The notes beneath the pieces are model-generated. The model saw only the letters and a program-made list of their open reading frames with translations. It was not told the DNA's origin and ran no database searches. This document shows, piece by piece, positions 24,265-34,116 of a DNA stretch of 64,000 nt (position 1 is the stretch's first letter; the number at the start of each line of letters is the position of its first letter). The stretch covers positions 1 through 64,000 of the forward strand of contig DASCMH010000047.1 of the NCBI GenBank assembly GCA_036010905.1, read 5' to 3'. The DNA comes from SMWD01 sp002729875. GTDB taxonomy: Bacteria > Pseudomonadota > Gammaproteobacteria > Steroidobacterales > GCA-2729495. Both the position numbers and the translations under genes were made by a program.

Positions 24265-25270
24265 CATTGATCTCGTATTAGATTCCTCCCTGCCTCAGAA
24301 CCGGTTGACCGAACTCGGCCTGTTAGCCGAACAGTACGGTATCCGCACGGTCTGGAATGCGAGCTATCTCGATGGCCGCGATCCGCTAACGAATATGTCC
24401 GACCTCGCGCGCCGCTCGACATCTGTCCGGGTCGCACCCATGGCGCTTAATGCATACGAGATGCACCCATATCGAATAGGTATGGCGTTGCTGACACTGA
24501 ATGAGATTGCCAACGGCCGCGCACAAACAATGATCGGCGGCGGCGGCGAAGTTGTCATGGCGCTGGACATTCCATTTGAAAAACGAGTCCGCTATGTTCG
24601 TGAGTGCCTCGAAATTGTCAAAGGCATGTGCACCAGCCGCCCGTTCAGTTACGAGGGAGAGTTATTCAGAATAAGCAACTATGATCCACAATGGGTTACG
24701 GCCGAACCCCCCGTCCTCTATGCCGGTGCAAACCGCCCACAAATGTTACAAATGGCTGCAAAATTTGCGGACGGTATTTTCATGAGCGACCTGTCACCTT
24801 CACTGTCGCGTAGCGCGATAAATACCGTACATGAGCGCATGGCCGAAATTGGTCGCTCACCCGCAGGCTTTCGTTGCAACAATTTCATGGCCTGGTATGT
24901 TTATGACGATCCCGAAGAAGCACGGCATGAAGCAAAACGCTGGATCGGCTTCCGTGCAATTTTCCGTGAATACATGATGCGTGAATTTATGAGCGCAGAA
25001 GATTTCGCAATCATCCTCGAGCACATCCCACAGATTTATGCCATGGCTTCGAAAAACGAGAGCTCTGTCGACGGCGTACCCGATGAATTGCTGGATCAGT
25101 GTGTCGATAACCTGACACTGACGGGTGGTGTTGACGACCTCGACCGAATAATCGAACACCTGCTTGAATTCAAAGACATCGGCCTAACCGAAATCTGTCT
25201 GGAAGTAAAAAATTATCCGGAGCAGGGCATCAGACTAATCGGCGAACGCATCCTGCCTGCCATTCAGTAA
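24254..25270 (+). CDS. Luciferase-like flavin-dependent oxidoreductase
   Basis: A 338-residue protein of the LLM class (bacterial luciferase/F420 reductase fold). Visible are SVRVAPMALNAYEMHPYRIG, GRAQTMIGGGGEVVMALDIP, and KRVRYVRECLEIVKGM. These proteins use FMN or F420 with oxygen or as dehydrogenases. Starts inside the end of the ABM gene (overlap of 11 bases). A second LLM protein lies at 51570. The family is certain, the substrate is not. Confidence 0.83.
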   Translation: MTIDIDLVLDSSLPQNRLTELGLLAEQYGIRTVWNASYLDGRDPLTNMSDLARRSTSVRVAPMALNAYEMHPYRIGMALLTLNEIANGRAQTMIGGGGEVVMALDIPFEKRVRYVRECLEIVKGMCTSRPFSYEGELFRISNYDPQWVTAEPPVLYAGANRPQMLQMAAKFADGIFMSDLSPSLSRSAINTVHERMAEIGRSPAGFRCNNFMAWYVYDDPEEARHEAKRWIGFRAIFREYMMREFMSAEDFAIILEHIPQIYAMASKNESSVDGVPDELLDQCVDNLTLTGGVDDLDRIIEHLLEFKDIGLTEICLEVKNYPEQGIRLIGERILPAIQ

Positions 25271-25361
25271 CAGCACTCATGGCCAGCATAACTCGCTACA
25301 ATTAATGGATCTGGTTAGGGATTTTGTATCTCTATTTGCGGGAACCTACTGATCAGCATTA

Positions 25362-26276
25362 ATGCATAGACTGCTCATGATTATGAAACCAAACATAAAT
25401 AATTTTATTCGCCAACATCAATTACCGAAAGAATTTAATCGCCTGATTGATAAACACTACAACCCCTTGGTCTCATGGCTGCAACAACAGCAGAAAACCG
25501 GAGAGACCCTGTTGCTCGGTATAAACGGTGCCCAGGGAACCGGCAAATCAACGCTGGCAGATTACCTGAAACTTGCGCTCACCGAAGCTGATAACTGGCG
25601 CGTCGCAGTGCTGTCAATTGACGATTTTTACCTGACGAAAGAAGAACGTAGAAAGCTAAGCAAGACGATCCACCCGTTGCTAATGACTCGAGGTGTCCCC
25701 GGCACGCACGATCTGCAATTACTATCGACCTGCATCGAGGAACTTGGCAGCCTCGACTCACTAAATACATTGCCCTTGCCACGATTTGACAAAGCACAGG
25801 ATGATCGCGCTGCCGCAGAGACCTGGCCTGTTGTGACCGGCCCGATCGATCTCATAATTCTTGAAGGATGGTGTGTCGGCAGTTCGGCACAAACCTCAGC
25901 CGCATTATCGAAACCAGTCAATCAACTTGAACGTGACAGGGATCCGACCGGCACGTGGCGGCAGCATGTGAACAGGCAACTTGAGACCGGGTATGAAACT
26001 TTATTTGCCAAACTGGATTACCTGTTCTTTTTACAGGCACCCGACTTTGAGGCTGTATTTCGCTGGCGCCTTGTGCAAGAAGAAAAACTTGCCGCAAGTT
26101 CCGCCAATGATGACCCCGGCATCATGGATCGAAAACAACTTGCTGAGTTTATGCAGCACTATGAACGACTGACCAGAACCGGCTTTGCCACACTACCGGA
26201 AATTTCTGATGTTATCCTCGAACTGGATCAGAATCATGACTGCGTGCGCTGCCACTACACCACACACGACAAATAA
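25362..26276 (+). CDS. P-loop kinase, D-glycerate 3-kinase-like
   Basis: A 304-residue cytosolic kinase with Walker A motif GAQGTGKST (about residues 55-63), VLSIDDFYLTKEER, TRGVPGTHDLQLL, LPRFDKAQDDR and DLIILEGWCVG. This order is typical of glycerate 3-kinases related to phosphoribulokinase, which use ATP to make 3-phosphoglycerate. Three nearby ATGs (25362 onwards) make the start uncertain by a few residues. No operon partner. Confidence 0.8.
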   Translation: MHRLLMIMKPNINNFIRQHQLPKEFNRLIDKHYNPLVSWLQQQQKTGETLLLGINGAQGTGKSTLADYLKLALTEADNWRVAVLSIDDFYLTKEERRKLSKTIHPLLMTRGVPGTHDLQLLSTCIEELGSLDSLNTLPLPRFDKAQDDRAAAETWPVVTGPIDLIILEGWCVGSSAQTSAALSKPVNQLERDRDPTGTWRQHVNRQLETGYETLFAKLDYLFFLQAPDFEAVFRWRLVQEEKLAASSANDDPGIMDRKQLAEFMQHYERLTRTGFATLPEISDVILELDQNHDCVRCHYTTHDK

Positions 26277-26409
26277 TGCTCATTACCAGGCCACCCGACA
26301 CCAACACGGCCCAGGCTTTGGCATGGATAATTTTTACAGGAGCAGGCCCACTGAATTCAGGAACACCTATGTGCCGATTATAAGTTCTTAATCCCGGCAC
26401 AGACGGGCT

Positions 26410-27000
26410 TTAGCGATATGTTTCAACATTCAGGCTGATCAGGAGGCCATTCTCTTTATCCATGTGCGGAAAATATGCCTGCGAATGATCGTCATGGTTC
26501 TTATGAATGGTTTCTCTCCAGTCATACCTTTGAACGTCCTTGAAACCGCATGATTGGAGAATCTGCCGCAAAGATTCATAATCATAAACCGTCTTGTGAT
26601 AAATCCGGCTCAGAGGCTTTGTCCCCGGGATCTCTCTTCTCCCATACAAGGGACCGAGTACATTTTTTAAATCGCCGGTCAGTTCATAAACTTTAATCAG
26701 CGCACTAAAATCTGGAACAGCCAGGCGAAGAATCCCCCCCGGTTTCAAAACCCGCCTCCATTCCTTTAGAACATCGACGACTTCCAGACCGTCAAAATAC
26801 TCAAGAACATGGCACGCATAAATCAAATCGACCTGTTTATCCTCCAGGAAGGACAAATCACGAACATCACACTGTTTATCAATGTGCGAATGCTCGGCCA
26901 GATCAACATGAACAAAACCAGGTATGTAGCGTTCACCGCATCCCAGATGAAGTTGCAGCAAAACTATAGCTCCCGGAAATACTTCTTCACTGTATCGCAA
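26410..27000 (-). CDS. SAM-dependent methyltransferase
   Basis: A 196-residue class I methyltransferase. The SAM-binding loop LHLGCGERYIPGFVHVDL (about residues 17-34), the acidic IDKQCDVRDL, and motif LKPGGILRLAVPDF are present. The family is common in surface-polysaccharide clusters, where it methylates sugars. The start at 27000 overlaps the end of the DegT aminotransferase gene by 37 bases, indicating a coupled operon with it. It is the last gene of the glycan block on this strand. Confidence 0.8.
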   Translation of the reverse strand: MRYSEEVFPGAIVLLQLHLGCGERYIPGFVHVDLAEHSHIDKQCDVRDLSFLEDKQVDLIYACHVLEYFDGLEVVDVLKEWRRVLKPGGILRLAVPDFSALIKVYELTGDLKNVLGPLYGRREIPGTKPLSRIYHKTVYDYESLRQILQSCGFKDVQRYDWRETIHKNHDDHSQAYFPHMDKENGLLISLNVETYR

Positions 27001-28058
27001 ATTCTATTAATTTCGTCATCAGTCAGGAGAAGTGAAGAAGGAAGCCACAGCCCTCTTGATGAGTAGTGCTCTGTGACAGGAAAAGAAGCGCCATAACCAT
27101 AGGCACGCTGAGAATGAATGGGCGGATAAATAGGCCGAGACCCGAACCCGTTCTGAGTTAAATAATCCTGCAAAATATCCCGATTATCAACGTAAACATC
27201 AATAAACCACGGTGTCGTTTCGTCTGTTTCCGTAGGAATAAGCTCTAACGCCTCTATGTCATAAAGTCGATCTGAATAAATATTGTATATCTCTTTTTTT
27301 CTACTAACTCTCCAATCCAGATTGCTCATTTGCGTGTTGCCGATAACTGCCTGAAGATCAGTAAATTTAAAATTGTAGCCGATCGAGTCATGTACGTCGT
27401 TCCCGCCCCCCAGCCTGCCAAAGTCCTTTATTTTCCCGAGACGAGCGGCGATATTTTCATCATCCGTAACGAGAGCCCCACCCTGACCAGTAGTAATAAT
27501 CTTCGGCGAACTAAAGGAAAAAACGCCTATCTCTCCGAATGTTCCTAAATGCCTGCCTTTGCAGGTCGAGCCCAAAGACTGGGCGGCATCCTCAATTAAA
27601 TAAATATCTTTACGTCGGCAAAGCTCTATGAACTCATCTAAATCATTTGCTCGACCGTTAAAAGAAACATGAATCAATGCCTTTGTTCTGGGCGTGATTG
27701 CTTCAGCTGCCTTCTCAATGTCCATGCATAGCGACGACTTATCAATATCGACAAATATTGGCTTTGCCCCGATAAGCGTTGCGCAATTGGCTGTAGCTAT
27801 CATAGTTAGATCCGGCACCAGAACCTCATCACCAACCCCGATACCAAACGCGAGCAAAGATGAAGTTAAAGCAATGGTTCCGTTGTTGACTGCGAAACAA
27901 AAACGGGCACCCGTATACTCTGCAATACGTCGCTCAAATTCCTGGGTCTCCCTGAATTCGGTCAGCCATCCTCCGGATTGCAGGTATCGAGTCATGGCCT
28001 CGACTTCTTTTTCGTCGAGACAAGGCTCCATCTGCGGAATAAAATCCTGGGCCGGCAC
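26964..28058 (-). CDS. DegT/DnrJ/EryC1-family sugar aminotransferase
   Basis: A 364-residue PLP enzyme that transfers an amino group to a keto sugar nucleotide. Visible: NNGTIALTSSLLAFGIGVGD, the acidic IEDAAQSLGS, and the PLP-Lys in SFSSPKIITTGQGG. Its GTG start (28058) directly follows the stop of the cupin gene, so the two are coupled. Probably builds an amino sugar for a glycan or lipopolysaccharide. Length and motifs are normal. Confidence 0.9.
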   Translation of the reverse strand: MPAQDFIPQMEPCLDEKEVEAMTRYLQSGGWLTEFRETQEFERRIAEYTGARFCFAVNNGTIALTSSLLAFGIGVGDEVLVPDLTMIATANCATLIGAKPIFVDIDKSSLCMDIEKAAEAITPRTKALIHVSFNGRANDLDEFIELCRRKDIYLIEDAAQSLGSTCKGRHLGTFGEIGVFSFSSPKIITTGQGGALVTDDENIAARLGKIKDFGRLGGGNDVHDSIGYNFKFTDLQAVIGNTQMSNLDWRVSRKKEIYNIYSDRLYDIEALELIPTETDETTPWFIDVYVDNRDILQDYLTQNGFGSRPIYPPIHSQRAYGYGASFPVTEHYSSRGLWLPSSLLLTDDEINRICDTVKKYFREL

Positions 28059-28457
28059 TCAGAACTTCTCCTTGTCTTTATCAACGCTCACAAAAGGCCC
28101 TGTTTTCGCCTCCAGAACCTGGGTGTCATCCTCAAGGATCTCGTACCCATGCCCTCCTTCAGCCAGGACCACGAAGTCTCCTGCCCCAAGAATATAGTCA
28201 CCGACTTTCTTTCTTTCCTCATCATAAATAAATAATTTCAGACGACCTTTCTTTACATAGGCCATTTCGTGAGTTTTTGTAACCGGTCTTTCATATTCCT
28301 TATGAATATGAGAATCCAAATGAGTGCCTTTATCGTACTGCCAGGTTCCGACCTGAATAAAAAGAGAATCGGGCGTTATGAAATTAAGACCCTCACTCCA
28401 GTCCTCAGCACGGTGAATAATCGCCATGATGCGATCGTCTTGTTTGATAATTTCCAT
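28059..28457 (-). CDS. Cupin-fold protein of glycan cluster
   Basis: A 132-residue single-cupin protein: HIHKEYERP (His pair), then KKGRLKLFIYDEE, GAGDFVVLAEGGHGYE. Unlike sugar isomerases of the RmlC type, only part of the usual metal motif is visible. Lies between the epimerase and the aminotransferase in a continuous minus-strand operon; it could isomerise a sugar nucleotide or regulate. Its stop abuts the aminotransferase start. Confidence 0.75.
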   Translation of the reverse strand: MEIIKQDDRIMAIIHRAEDWSEGLNFITPDSLFIQVGTWQYDKGTHLDSHIHKEYERPVTKTHEMAYVKKGRLKLFIYDEERKKVGDYILGAGDFVVLAEGGHGYEILEDDTQVLEAKTGPFVSVDKDKEKF

Positions 28458-28489
28458 AGGCTCTTCAGATTATTCCACACCTGCTGCAA

Positions 28490-29407
28490 CTAAATGGTTT
28501 GGTAGGTAGAGAACGGTTTATAAAACTGGTACAGCTCGACAAGTTCTTCAATGCCCTGCTCCATGGAACAGGTAGTTTTGTAACCAAGCTGCCTTATTTT
28601 CTCAAATGAGATGGTAAAACTTCGCATATCCGGATCGTCAATTTTTGTCTGAATCAGCTCACAATTCGTAATCGCTTTCAATTGCTCGGCAATCTCAAGT
28701 TTGGTGAAGTTCATCTCTTCCTTACCCGCATTATAGATATGCCCCTGCATGGCTTGCGAATGCTCGAGAGCGAACAGATATGCCTGCACGGCATCGTTAA
28801 TATGCATAAACGTCCTTCGCGCAAGTGGCTCAAACAGAACAATGCATCGCTCATGTACCGCCCGATAGGCAAAGTCATTGGCCAACAGGTCAACGCGCAT
28901 CTTTGGGCTGACGCCAAAAATTGTGGCGAATCTCAGAGAAATTGAATTTTCCCTTTCCATCATCACCTCTTCTGCCTGGTGCTTCGTAATCCCATAGAGG
29001 CTGGTGGGTTTTATCGGCGTCTCCTCCGTGCATATGGCATCTGTATTACCGTAGAAAGATGTTGTAGATGCGTTGACCAAAAGCTGATCCTTTGACAATA
29101 GATCTACAAGTTTCCTGGTGGCATCGACATTAATATAGTGTGCGGCACTGGGATTTGCTTCACATGCTGGATAGCCGCTGATTCCGGCAAGATGAAAAAT
29201 AGCATCATAATCCTTAATGAGATCACTCAAATCGTTCCGAATATCGCGCTTGATCACACTAAGATTATGATTTGGAATCAGATGCATCACCGAATCATAA
29301 CCATACATAAAATTATCTAATATCGTTACCTTATGAGCCTGATCCAACAGAGCTTTGCTTAACACAACCCCGACATACCCTGCTCCACCAGTCACTAATA
29401 CCTTCAC
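28490..29407 (-). CDS. NAD-dependent sugar epimerase/dehydratase
   Basis: A 305-residue extended short-chain dehydrogenase acting on nucleotide sugars. Rossmann motif GGAGYVG is at the N-terminus (MKVLVTGGAGYVGVVL). The active-site set is SSTTSFYG-type (NASTTSFYGNT) with YGITK (Tyr-x-x-x-Lys). GGAGG on the minus strand at 29413-29417 is 5 bases from the GTG at 29407, which I take as start; an ATG four codons upstream is less well placed. First gene of the four-gene operon to 26410. Confidence 0.85.
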   Translation of the reverse strand: MKVLVTGGAGYVGVVLSKALLDQAHKVTILDNFMYGYDSVMHLIPNHNLSVIKRDIRNDLSDLIKDYDAIFHLAGISGYPACEANPSAAHYINVDATRKLVDLLSKDQLLVNASTTSFYGNTDAICTEETPIKPTSLYGITKHQAEEVMMERENSISLRFATIFGVSPKMRVDLLANDFAYRAVHERCIVLFEPLARRTFMHINDAVQAYLFALEHSQAMQGHIYNAGKEEMNFTKLEIAEQLKAITNCELIQTKIDDPDMRSFTISFEKIRQLGYKTTCSMEQGIEELVELYQFYKPFSTYQTI

Positions 29408-29839
29408 ACCTACCTCCAAAAAAATTTAAGTTCTTCTGCATCAAAGCATCAATACAGGCTGAGCCAAATTCAGTCAACGGTTGCAATTCAGAATCGAATC
29501 AAATGAACTAACCATGCCTAACCATGAAGCATCATGGGGAATCAAACTCTACTATACATGATGAGCAAATTAACAACCCACCTGGGTTCACAGTATGCCT
29601 AACCCCATAAAATAATCTGCAGATAAACGCCCGGAAGATAATCGCCTGCTTCTCTGTAGAGAACCAGCTTAAATTTTATATTTACCATTAAAAATGGAAT
29701 ACATGCCTTGAGCTAATAGCTGACATGACGACAACCATTTTTTACAGGAGAACCCCTGGACAGCGGCGGGCATCGCCCTGATCCCCGATTACAGTCGCAG
29801 ATAATGACAATACTCTGTCCGCGCACACAAATACATGAC
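29408..29839. other. Intergenic between glycan operon and OGT gene
   Basis: 432 bases; promoter of the epimerase operon must lie at the low end. No coding frame with support. AT-rich. Confidence 0.4.
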
Positions 29840-31918
29840 CTAACCGCGCTCCTCGCACCAGGAGCCCCATATATGTCGATAGGTATTTTCCATCTGTAGC
29901 GCAAAAGCAGCCGGGTTCATCAATGCAGAGCCTTGCATGCGCTCGCGCAGGTTCGCTCGCAGCGCAGCCCTTTGTTGAACATCATCGGCAAGGGACTGCG
30001 CCAACGACAGATATGACGCCTGATCATGTGCAATAAATTCTGTCAGACCCACCTGATGCAGGATGCTGGAAGCCAGCCTACCGACATGACAACGCCCGCT
30101 CAGGGTTATTACCGGAACCCCCATCCACAGTGCTTCACAAGTTGTCGTCGCACCATTGTACGGAAAGGTATCAAGCGCGATATCAATCTGCGAATAAAGC
30201 CCGAAGTGCTGGCTCTTTTCACGCAACATACCCAGCAACTCAAGACGATCCAAAGCAATCCCACGTTCGTCGAACATATTCAGGAAATATGTTCTGGCTT
30301 TTTCATCCTCCAAAGATCCCGCTTTCATTATCAGGCGCGAATTCGGTACCGCTCTTAATATCTCCGACCAGGTGTCAATAACCATTGTCGTTATTTTCCT
30401 GAGCATGTTAAAGCTACCGAATGTTACATGCCCGGCGCTTTCTTGCGGCGGCGGCGAAACAGGCAGACTCCGATCGTCACTCTGATAACAGAGGAATCCA
30501 CCCGGAAGCCGAACAAGTTGCTCTGTATACAGATCATCTGCCTCGCCGATCGGGTCAGCGACCTGATCTGTTATCCGGTAATCCATTGCCTGAAGACCGC
30601 TCGTGTTGGCATAACCCAGCCAACAGACCTGAACTGGCGCCGGCTTATGCATGAACACTATGATTCTGTTGTCGTTCGAATGTCCCGTGAGATCAACAAG
30701 AATATCGATTTGATCAGACCTTATCTGGTTAGCTACCACCTGGTCTGGCACACCACGAATCACAGCCCAGTGATCCGCAAGCGATTTGAATCGCTCAGTA
30801 ATATGATCCTGGAGAGGATTATTAGAGTAACAGTAGATTTCAAACTGATCCCGGTTATGAGCTTCCAGTAGTGACAATGCAAAATATGCAACTGAATGAC
30901 TACGAAAGTCACCGGAAACATAACCTATCCGCAGCTTCCTCTCAGTTGTCTTTATATTTGCAAAAGAAGGCTGCAAAAGGGTTGATTTTTGTCTTTGCTG
31001 CACATCAAACTGCAATGCTTCGGCATATATCTTTTCTTGATCATCCTCAATATAGTTCATGTTCAGCAAAAGATTAGAGTGTGCCTGCGCATAATCGGGT
31101 TTATTTGCAAGAGCCTTGCGAAAATGTTCAATCGCCTCGCCCGGCAGGCCCAGATTCATCATTACCATTCCCAAACCATTACGCGGCATGGGGTTGTCCG
31201 GCTGAAGAGCTATCGCCCTGTCATAACAAACAACAGCCTCCTCGGCCCTCCCCAGCCTGAGCAACACCTTGGCAAGATTGTTCTGAAGACCCGGATTGTC
31301 CGGAGTCACAGCCTCTATTTCCTGATAAAGGTCTGCGGCTTTTTGACAAGCACCCATGTCGCCAAGAGCATTGGCCAGTCCAAATCGAGCCCCCGGATCA
31401 TCCTGTATTTCTAGAGCCTTCTGATAGTTAGCTGAAGCATCGAGTAGTTGTCCGCTGACATAAAACAAATTACCCAATGCAAAATATGCCGGAGCATACT
31501 GGGGACTCCGCGATATGGCCTCACTGAAACAAGCTTTTGCAGCTTTGAAATCGCCTGCTTCCAGATACAGTTGCCCAAGATTTTTATGCGCAATAACGTA
31601 GTCCGGATGCAATGCAATGACTTGCTTATAGCATTCCATGGCCTCATCAAACTGACCCGTCTCGCAATAGGCAATACCGAGGTTGTTGCCATAGACCGGT
31701 GAACCCGGCTCACATTTAATTGCTGCCTTTAAATGATGGATCGCCTGCTGATGGTTTCCCTGCCTGGCGGTAATCATGCCTAACATATGCAGCACCTCAC
31801 CATTTGCCGGCTCCAAACTGGCGGCCTGCTTACAATTTCTGGCGGCCTGCTCAAGATCACCGGCCGCCAGAAATTGCTGCACACGTTGAATACAATCGAG
31901 AAATTCAGCTTTCACCAC
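29840..31918 (-). CDS. TPR-containing O-GlcNAc-transferase-like protein (GT41)
   Basis: A 692-residue cytosolic protein. Residues 1-300 are about eight tetratricopeptide repeats (for example NNLGIAYCETGQFDEAMECY). The C-terminal half is the GT41 catalytic domain: LRIGYVSGDFRSHSVAYF with the conserved His, WLGYANTSGLQAMDYRITD, FGSFNMLRKIT, and the UDP-binding DTFPYNGATTTCEALWMGVPV. It would transfer GlcNAc or a related sugar from a nucleotide sugar to Ser/Thr of proteins. It starts at one of two tandem GTG codons. It is separate from but next to the sugar operon, on the same strand; together they may decorate a protein or surface glycan. Confidence 0.9.
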   Translation of the reverse strand: MVKAEFLDCIQRVQQFLAAGDLEQAARNCKQAASLEPANGEVLHMLGMITARQGNHQQAIHHLKAAIKCEPGSPVYGNNLGIAYCETGQFDEAMECYKQVIALHPDYVIAHKNLGQLYLEAGDFKAAKACFSEAISRSPQYAPAYFALGNLFYVSGQLLDASANYQKALEIQDDPGARFGLANALGDMGACQKAADLYQEIEAVTPDNPGLQNNLAKVLLRLGRAEEAVVCYDRAIALQPDNPMPRNGLGMVMMNLGLPGEAIEHFRKALANKPDYAQAHSNLLLNMNYIEDDQEKIYAEALQFDVQQRQKSTLLQPSFANIKTTERKLRIGYVSGDFRSHSVAYFALSLLEAHNRDQFEIYCYSNNPLQDHITERFKSLADHWAVIRGVPDQVVANQIRSDQIDILVDLTGHSNDNRIIVFMHKPAPVQVCWLGYANTSGLQAMDYRITDQVADPIGEADDLYTEQLVRLPGGFLCYQSDDRSLPVSPPPQESAGHVTFGSFNMLRKITTMVIDTWSEILRAVPNSRLIMKAGSLEDEKARTYFLNMFDERGIALDRLELLGMLREKSQHFGLYSQIDIALDTFPYNGATTTCEALWMGVPVITLSGRCHVGRLASSILHQVGLTEFIAHDQASYLSLAQSLADDVQQRAALRANLRERMQGSALMNPAAFALQMENTYRHIWGSWCEERG

Positions 31919-32192
31919 AACCCACCATCATGAAAATTGTAACAATAACCTTATTGACATCCTGTTGGCACAATTTCATCACTCTTCCAGGAAACAGGCC
32001 TTAAGATTCTATAAATAGCCTGCCCTGTACAGACCTCGGAGGCCTGTTGTGGTCCCGAAAGCAGTCGCTCAACTGCCAAAAATCCAACATCCTGATCCAA
32101 GCATCCGGATTTAAGTATGGCCGCTTGATGACGCACCCGTCATCAAGCCCAGCCACAGGTACCAGCAGGCTGGAATCCAGCGCCGGCACTGT

Positions 32193-33887
32193 TTACGGTT
32201 TCATCTTGTAGCTCCCCGCCAGACCCAGAACCTGCTTCCAGACCCTCCCAAACCGGTCGTGATCGGCCACCGGGCGACGCATCATTTGCTTGCATAGCTC
32301 GGCCTGGGCTTCGGTAGTAGCGGACCGGCCGTGCAGGCGCAAAGCAAACCTGGAAAAATCGGTAACCAGAAAATCGAAAATCTGGCCAATCATGTCGTCA
32401 CCGATGTTGTGGTGGGGCGCATTCTCTAAAATAAGCTGCCCGTAAACCACCAGGGCAAAAAGTTCGCCCAACTCCATCAGGAAATCAGTGTCCTTGCGCT
32501 GGTTTTCGTCAGGGGTCTGGGTCGCCAGGAACATCTTGAAGACGTTGATCTGTTCGCGAAAAATGTCGACGTTGACATTGTCGCTTGCTAAGAATGCCTG
32601 CTCGTAGTCGTGGAAGCGAATTTTACCCAGACCCTTGGCCGGTCCCTGATCGAAAAGAAAATCGTCATTGGCAGCCTGGTTCTGCACCTTCACTTCGGGC
32701 AAGTCTGCGTGGCCAAAAAAATAGTTGGGCATGAACTTCACGATAAGCGCAATGTTCACGTGCACCGTTCCTTCAAGCTTGGGCAGAGCACGGATATCGC
32801 GGGCCGCCATCTCAAAATACATGTCTTTCTCAAACCCCTTGGCTGCAATTACATCCCAGATGAGATCGATGACCTCCTCACCCTGCGTGGTAACCTTCAT
32901 CTTGACCATTGGGTTATAGAGAAGGTAACGGCGGTCATCCCTGGTGGCCGAACGCATGTAGTCGGAGGCCCGCAAGGCGAAAAGCTTCATAGCCAGCAGC
33001 CGCGCAAAAGCTTCACTGAACATACGCTTAACATGCGGAAAGTCGGTGACCAGCATCTTGTAAAGTTGCCGGGTCGAGGCGTGGTTCAGGGCTTCGTAGA
33101 AGGCGTGGGTGCAGATGCCGATCGACGCCCACCCCAGGTTGTATTTGCCGATGTTCACCGTGTTCAGTGCGGCATTCCAGGCCTCGCCACCACGGGACAG
33201 AATCTCGGCTTCGGTAATGGGGTAGTCATTGAGCTTAAACTCGGCTACATAACTCTGACTGGCCACCGTGTTTTTAACCAGCTCGTAGTTATCGTGGCGA
33301 CTCTCAACCGCAAAAAACACATACTCACCGGTTCCTTCAACGACACCGAAAACCGACACCAACGCCGCCTCGTTAGCATTGCCGATATAGTACTTGCTGC
33401 CATTGGCAAGGTAAGTGCCATCATCTTGTGGCGTGAGTTGCATATCGCTGGAGTAGATATCGGCGCCGTGAGCCTGTTCGCTCAGGCCGAAGGCGAAGAT
33501 ACCGCCCTCCCTGACAGCCCTGACCGTGCATTCGTGAATGGCTTTGTTCTGCGACATCCAGAGCGGGCCGAGGCCCAGGATACTTACCTGCCATGTATAC
33601 CAGTAGCAAAGCCCATAAAAGCCCAGTATCTCGTTGAATTCACAGTTGCGCCGGGTGTCCCAGCGGGTGTCGCCATCGCCCATATCTGCGGGGGTCAGTA
33701 GCTGGGCGAATATCCCGTTCTCCTTCACGAACTGCAAAAAGTCCGCGTACCAGGTACGGTCATAATCGTCCGCCTTGAGTTTCGCCTTGCCCCTGGTCTC
33801 GAAGAACTCAATGGTCTTGCACATGAGTTCGCGGGACTTCTCATCAAGGTAGGGACGGTCGTATTTATTCGGGTTTAAAAGCATCAT
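32193..33887 (-). CDS. Acyl-CoA dehydrogenase
   Basis: A 564-residue FAD enzyme introducing a double bond at C2-C3 of an acyl-CoA. The acyl-CoA dehydrogenase core is present: FAFGLSEQAHGADIYSSD, YLANGSKYYIGNANEA, and the C-terminal catalytic-base region PKLEGTVHVNIAL (Glu in YEGT-like position). The protein is longer than the usual 380-400 residues, with an N-terminal part (RTWYADFLQFVKENGIFAQL) and a C-terminal extension as in FadE-type or acyl-CoA oxidase-like enzymes. Divergent from the FadH-like gene at 34117, with which it would work in beta-oxidation. Confidence 0.85.
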   Translation of the reverse strand: MMLLNPNKYDRPYLDEKSRELMCKTIEFFETRGKAKLKADDYDRTWYADFLQFVKENGIFAQLLTPADMGDGDTRWDTRRNCEFNEILGFYGLCYWYTWQVSILGLGPLWMSQNKAIHECTVRAVREGGIFAFGLSEQAHGADIYSSDMQLTPQDDGTYLANGSKYYIGNANEAALVSVFGVVEGTGEYVFFAVESRHDNYELVKNTVASQSYVAEFKLNDYPITEAEILSRGGEAWNAALNTVNIGKYNLGWASIGICTHAFYEALNHASTRQLYKMLVTDFPHVKRMFSEAFARLLAMKLFALRASDYMRSATRDDRRYLLYNPMVKMKVTTQGEEVIDLIWDVIAAKGFEKDMYFEMAARDIRALPKLEGTVHVNIALIVKFMPNYFFGHADLPEVKVQNQAANDDFLFDQGPAKGLGKIRFHDYEQAFLASDNVNVDIFREQINVFKMFLATQTPDENQRKDTDFLMELGELFALVVYGQLILENAPHHNIGDDMIGQIFDFLVTDFSRFALRLHGRSATTEAQAELCKQMMRRPVADHDRFGRVWKQVLGLAGSYKMKP

Positions 33888-34025
33888 GGCTTAGCGCTCC
33901 AGGTTAGCCTTACATTCTGCGCCGATCAAAACCTATCGTCCATGAGGCGGAACGACGATGGCATTTGCTCAGGCACCCATGACACTCATGCCGCACACCT
34001 TAAACACACGTTTTGACAAGAAAAA

Positions 34026-34050
34026 GGGTCAGAGTACGTTTATTATCAAG
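34026..34050. repeat. Single arm of the GGGTCAGAGTA repeat
   Basis: GGGTCAGAGTACGTTTATTA at about 34026-34045 matches the 5' arm of the inverted repeat at 2678-2690. No second arm is visible close by. It lies between divergent genes. Confidence 0.35.
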
Positions 34051-34116
34051 GTGACAGAACCGCGAGAAATTTACCCCGGCCATTAACCGGCTGTTCGTCA
34101 TAATGAAGGACATAAA

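Noticed and set aside
32610..33701. A 363-codon plus-strand open frame antisense to the acyl-CoA dehydrogenase
   Set aside because: Mirror of a clearly real coding sequence, with no protein family features.
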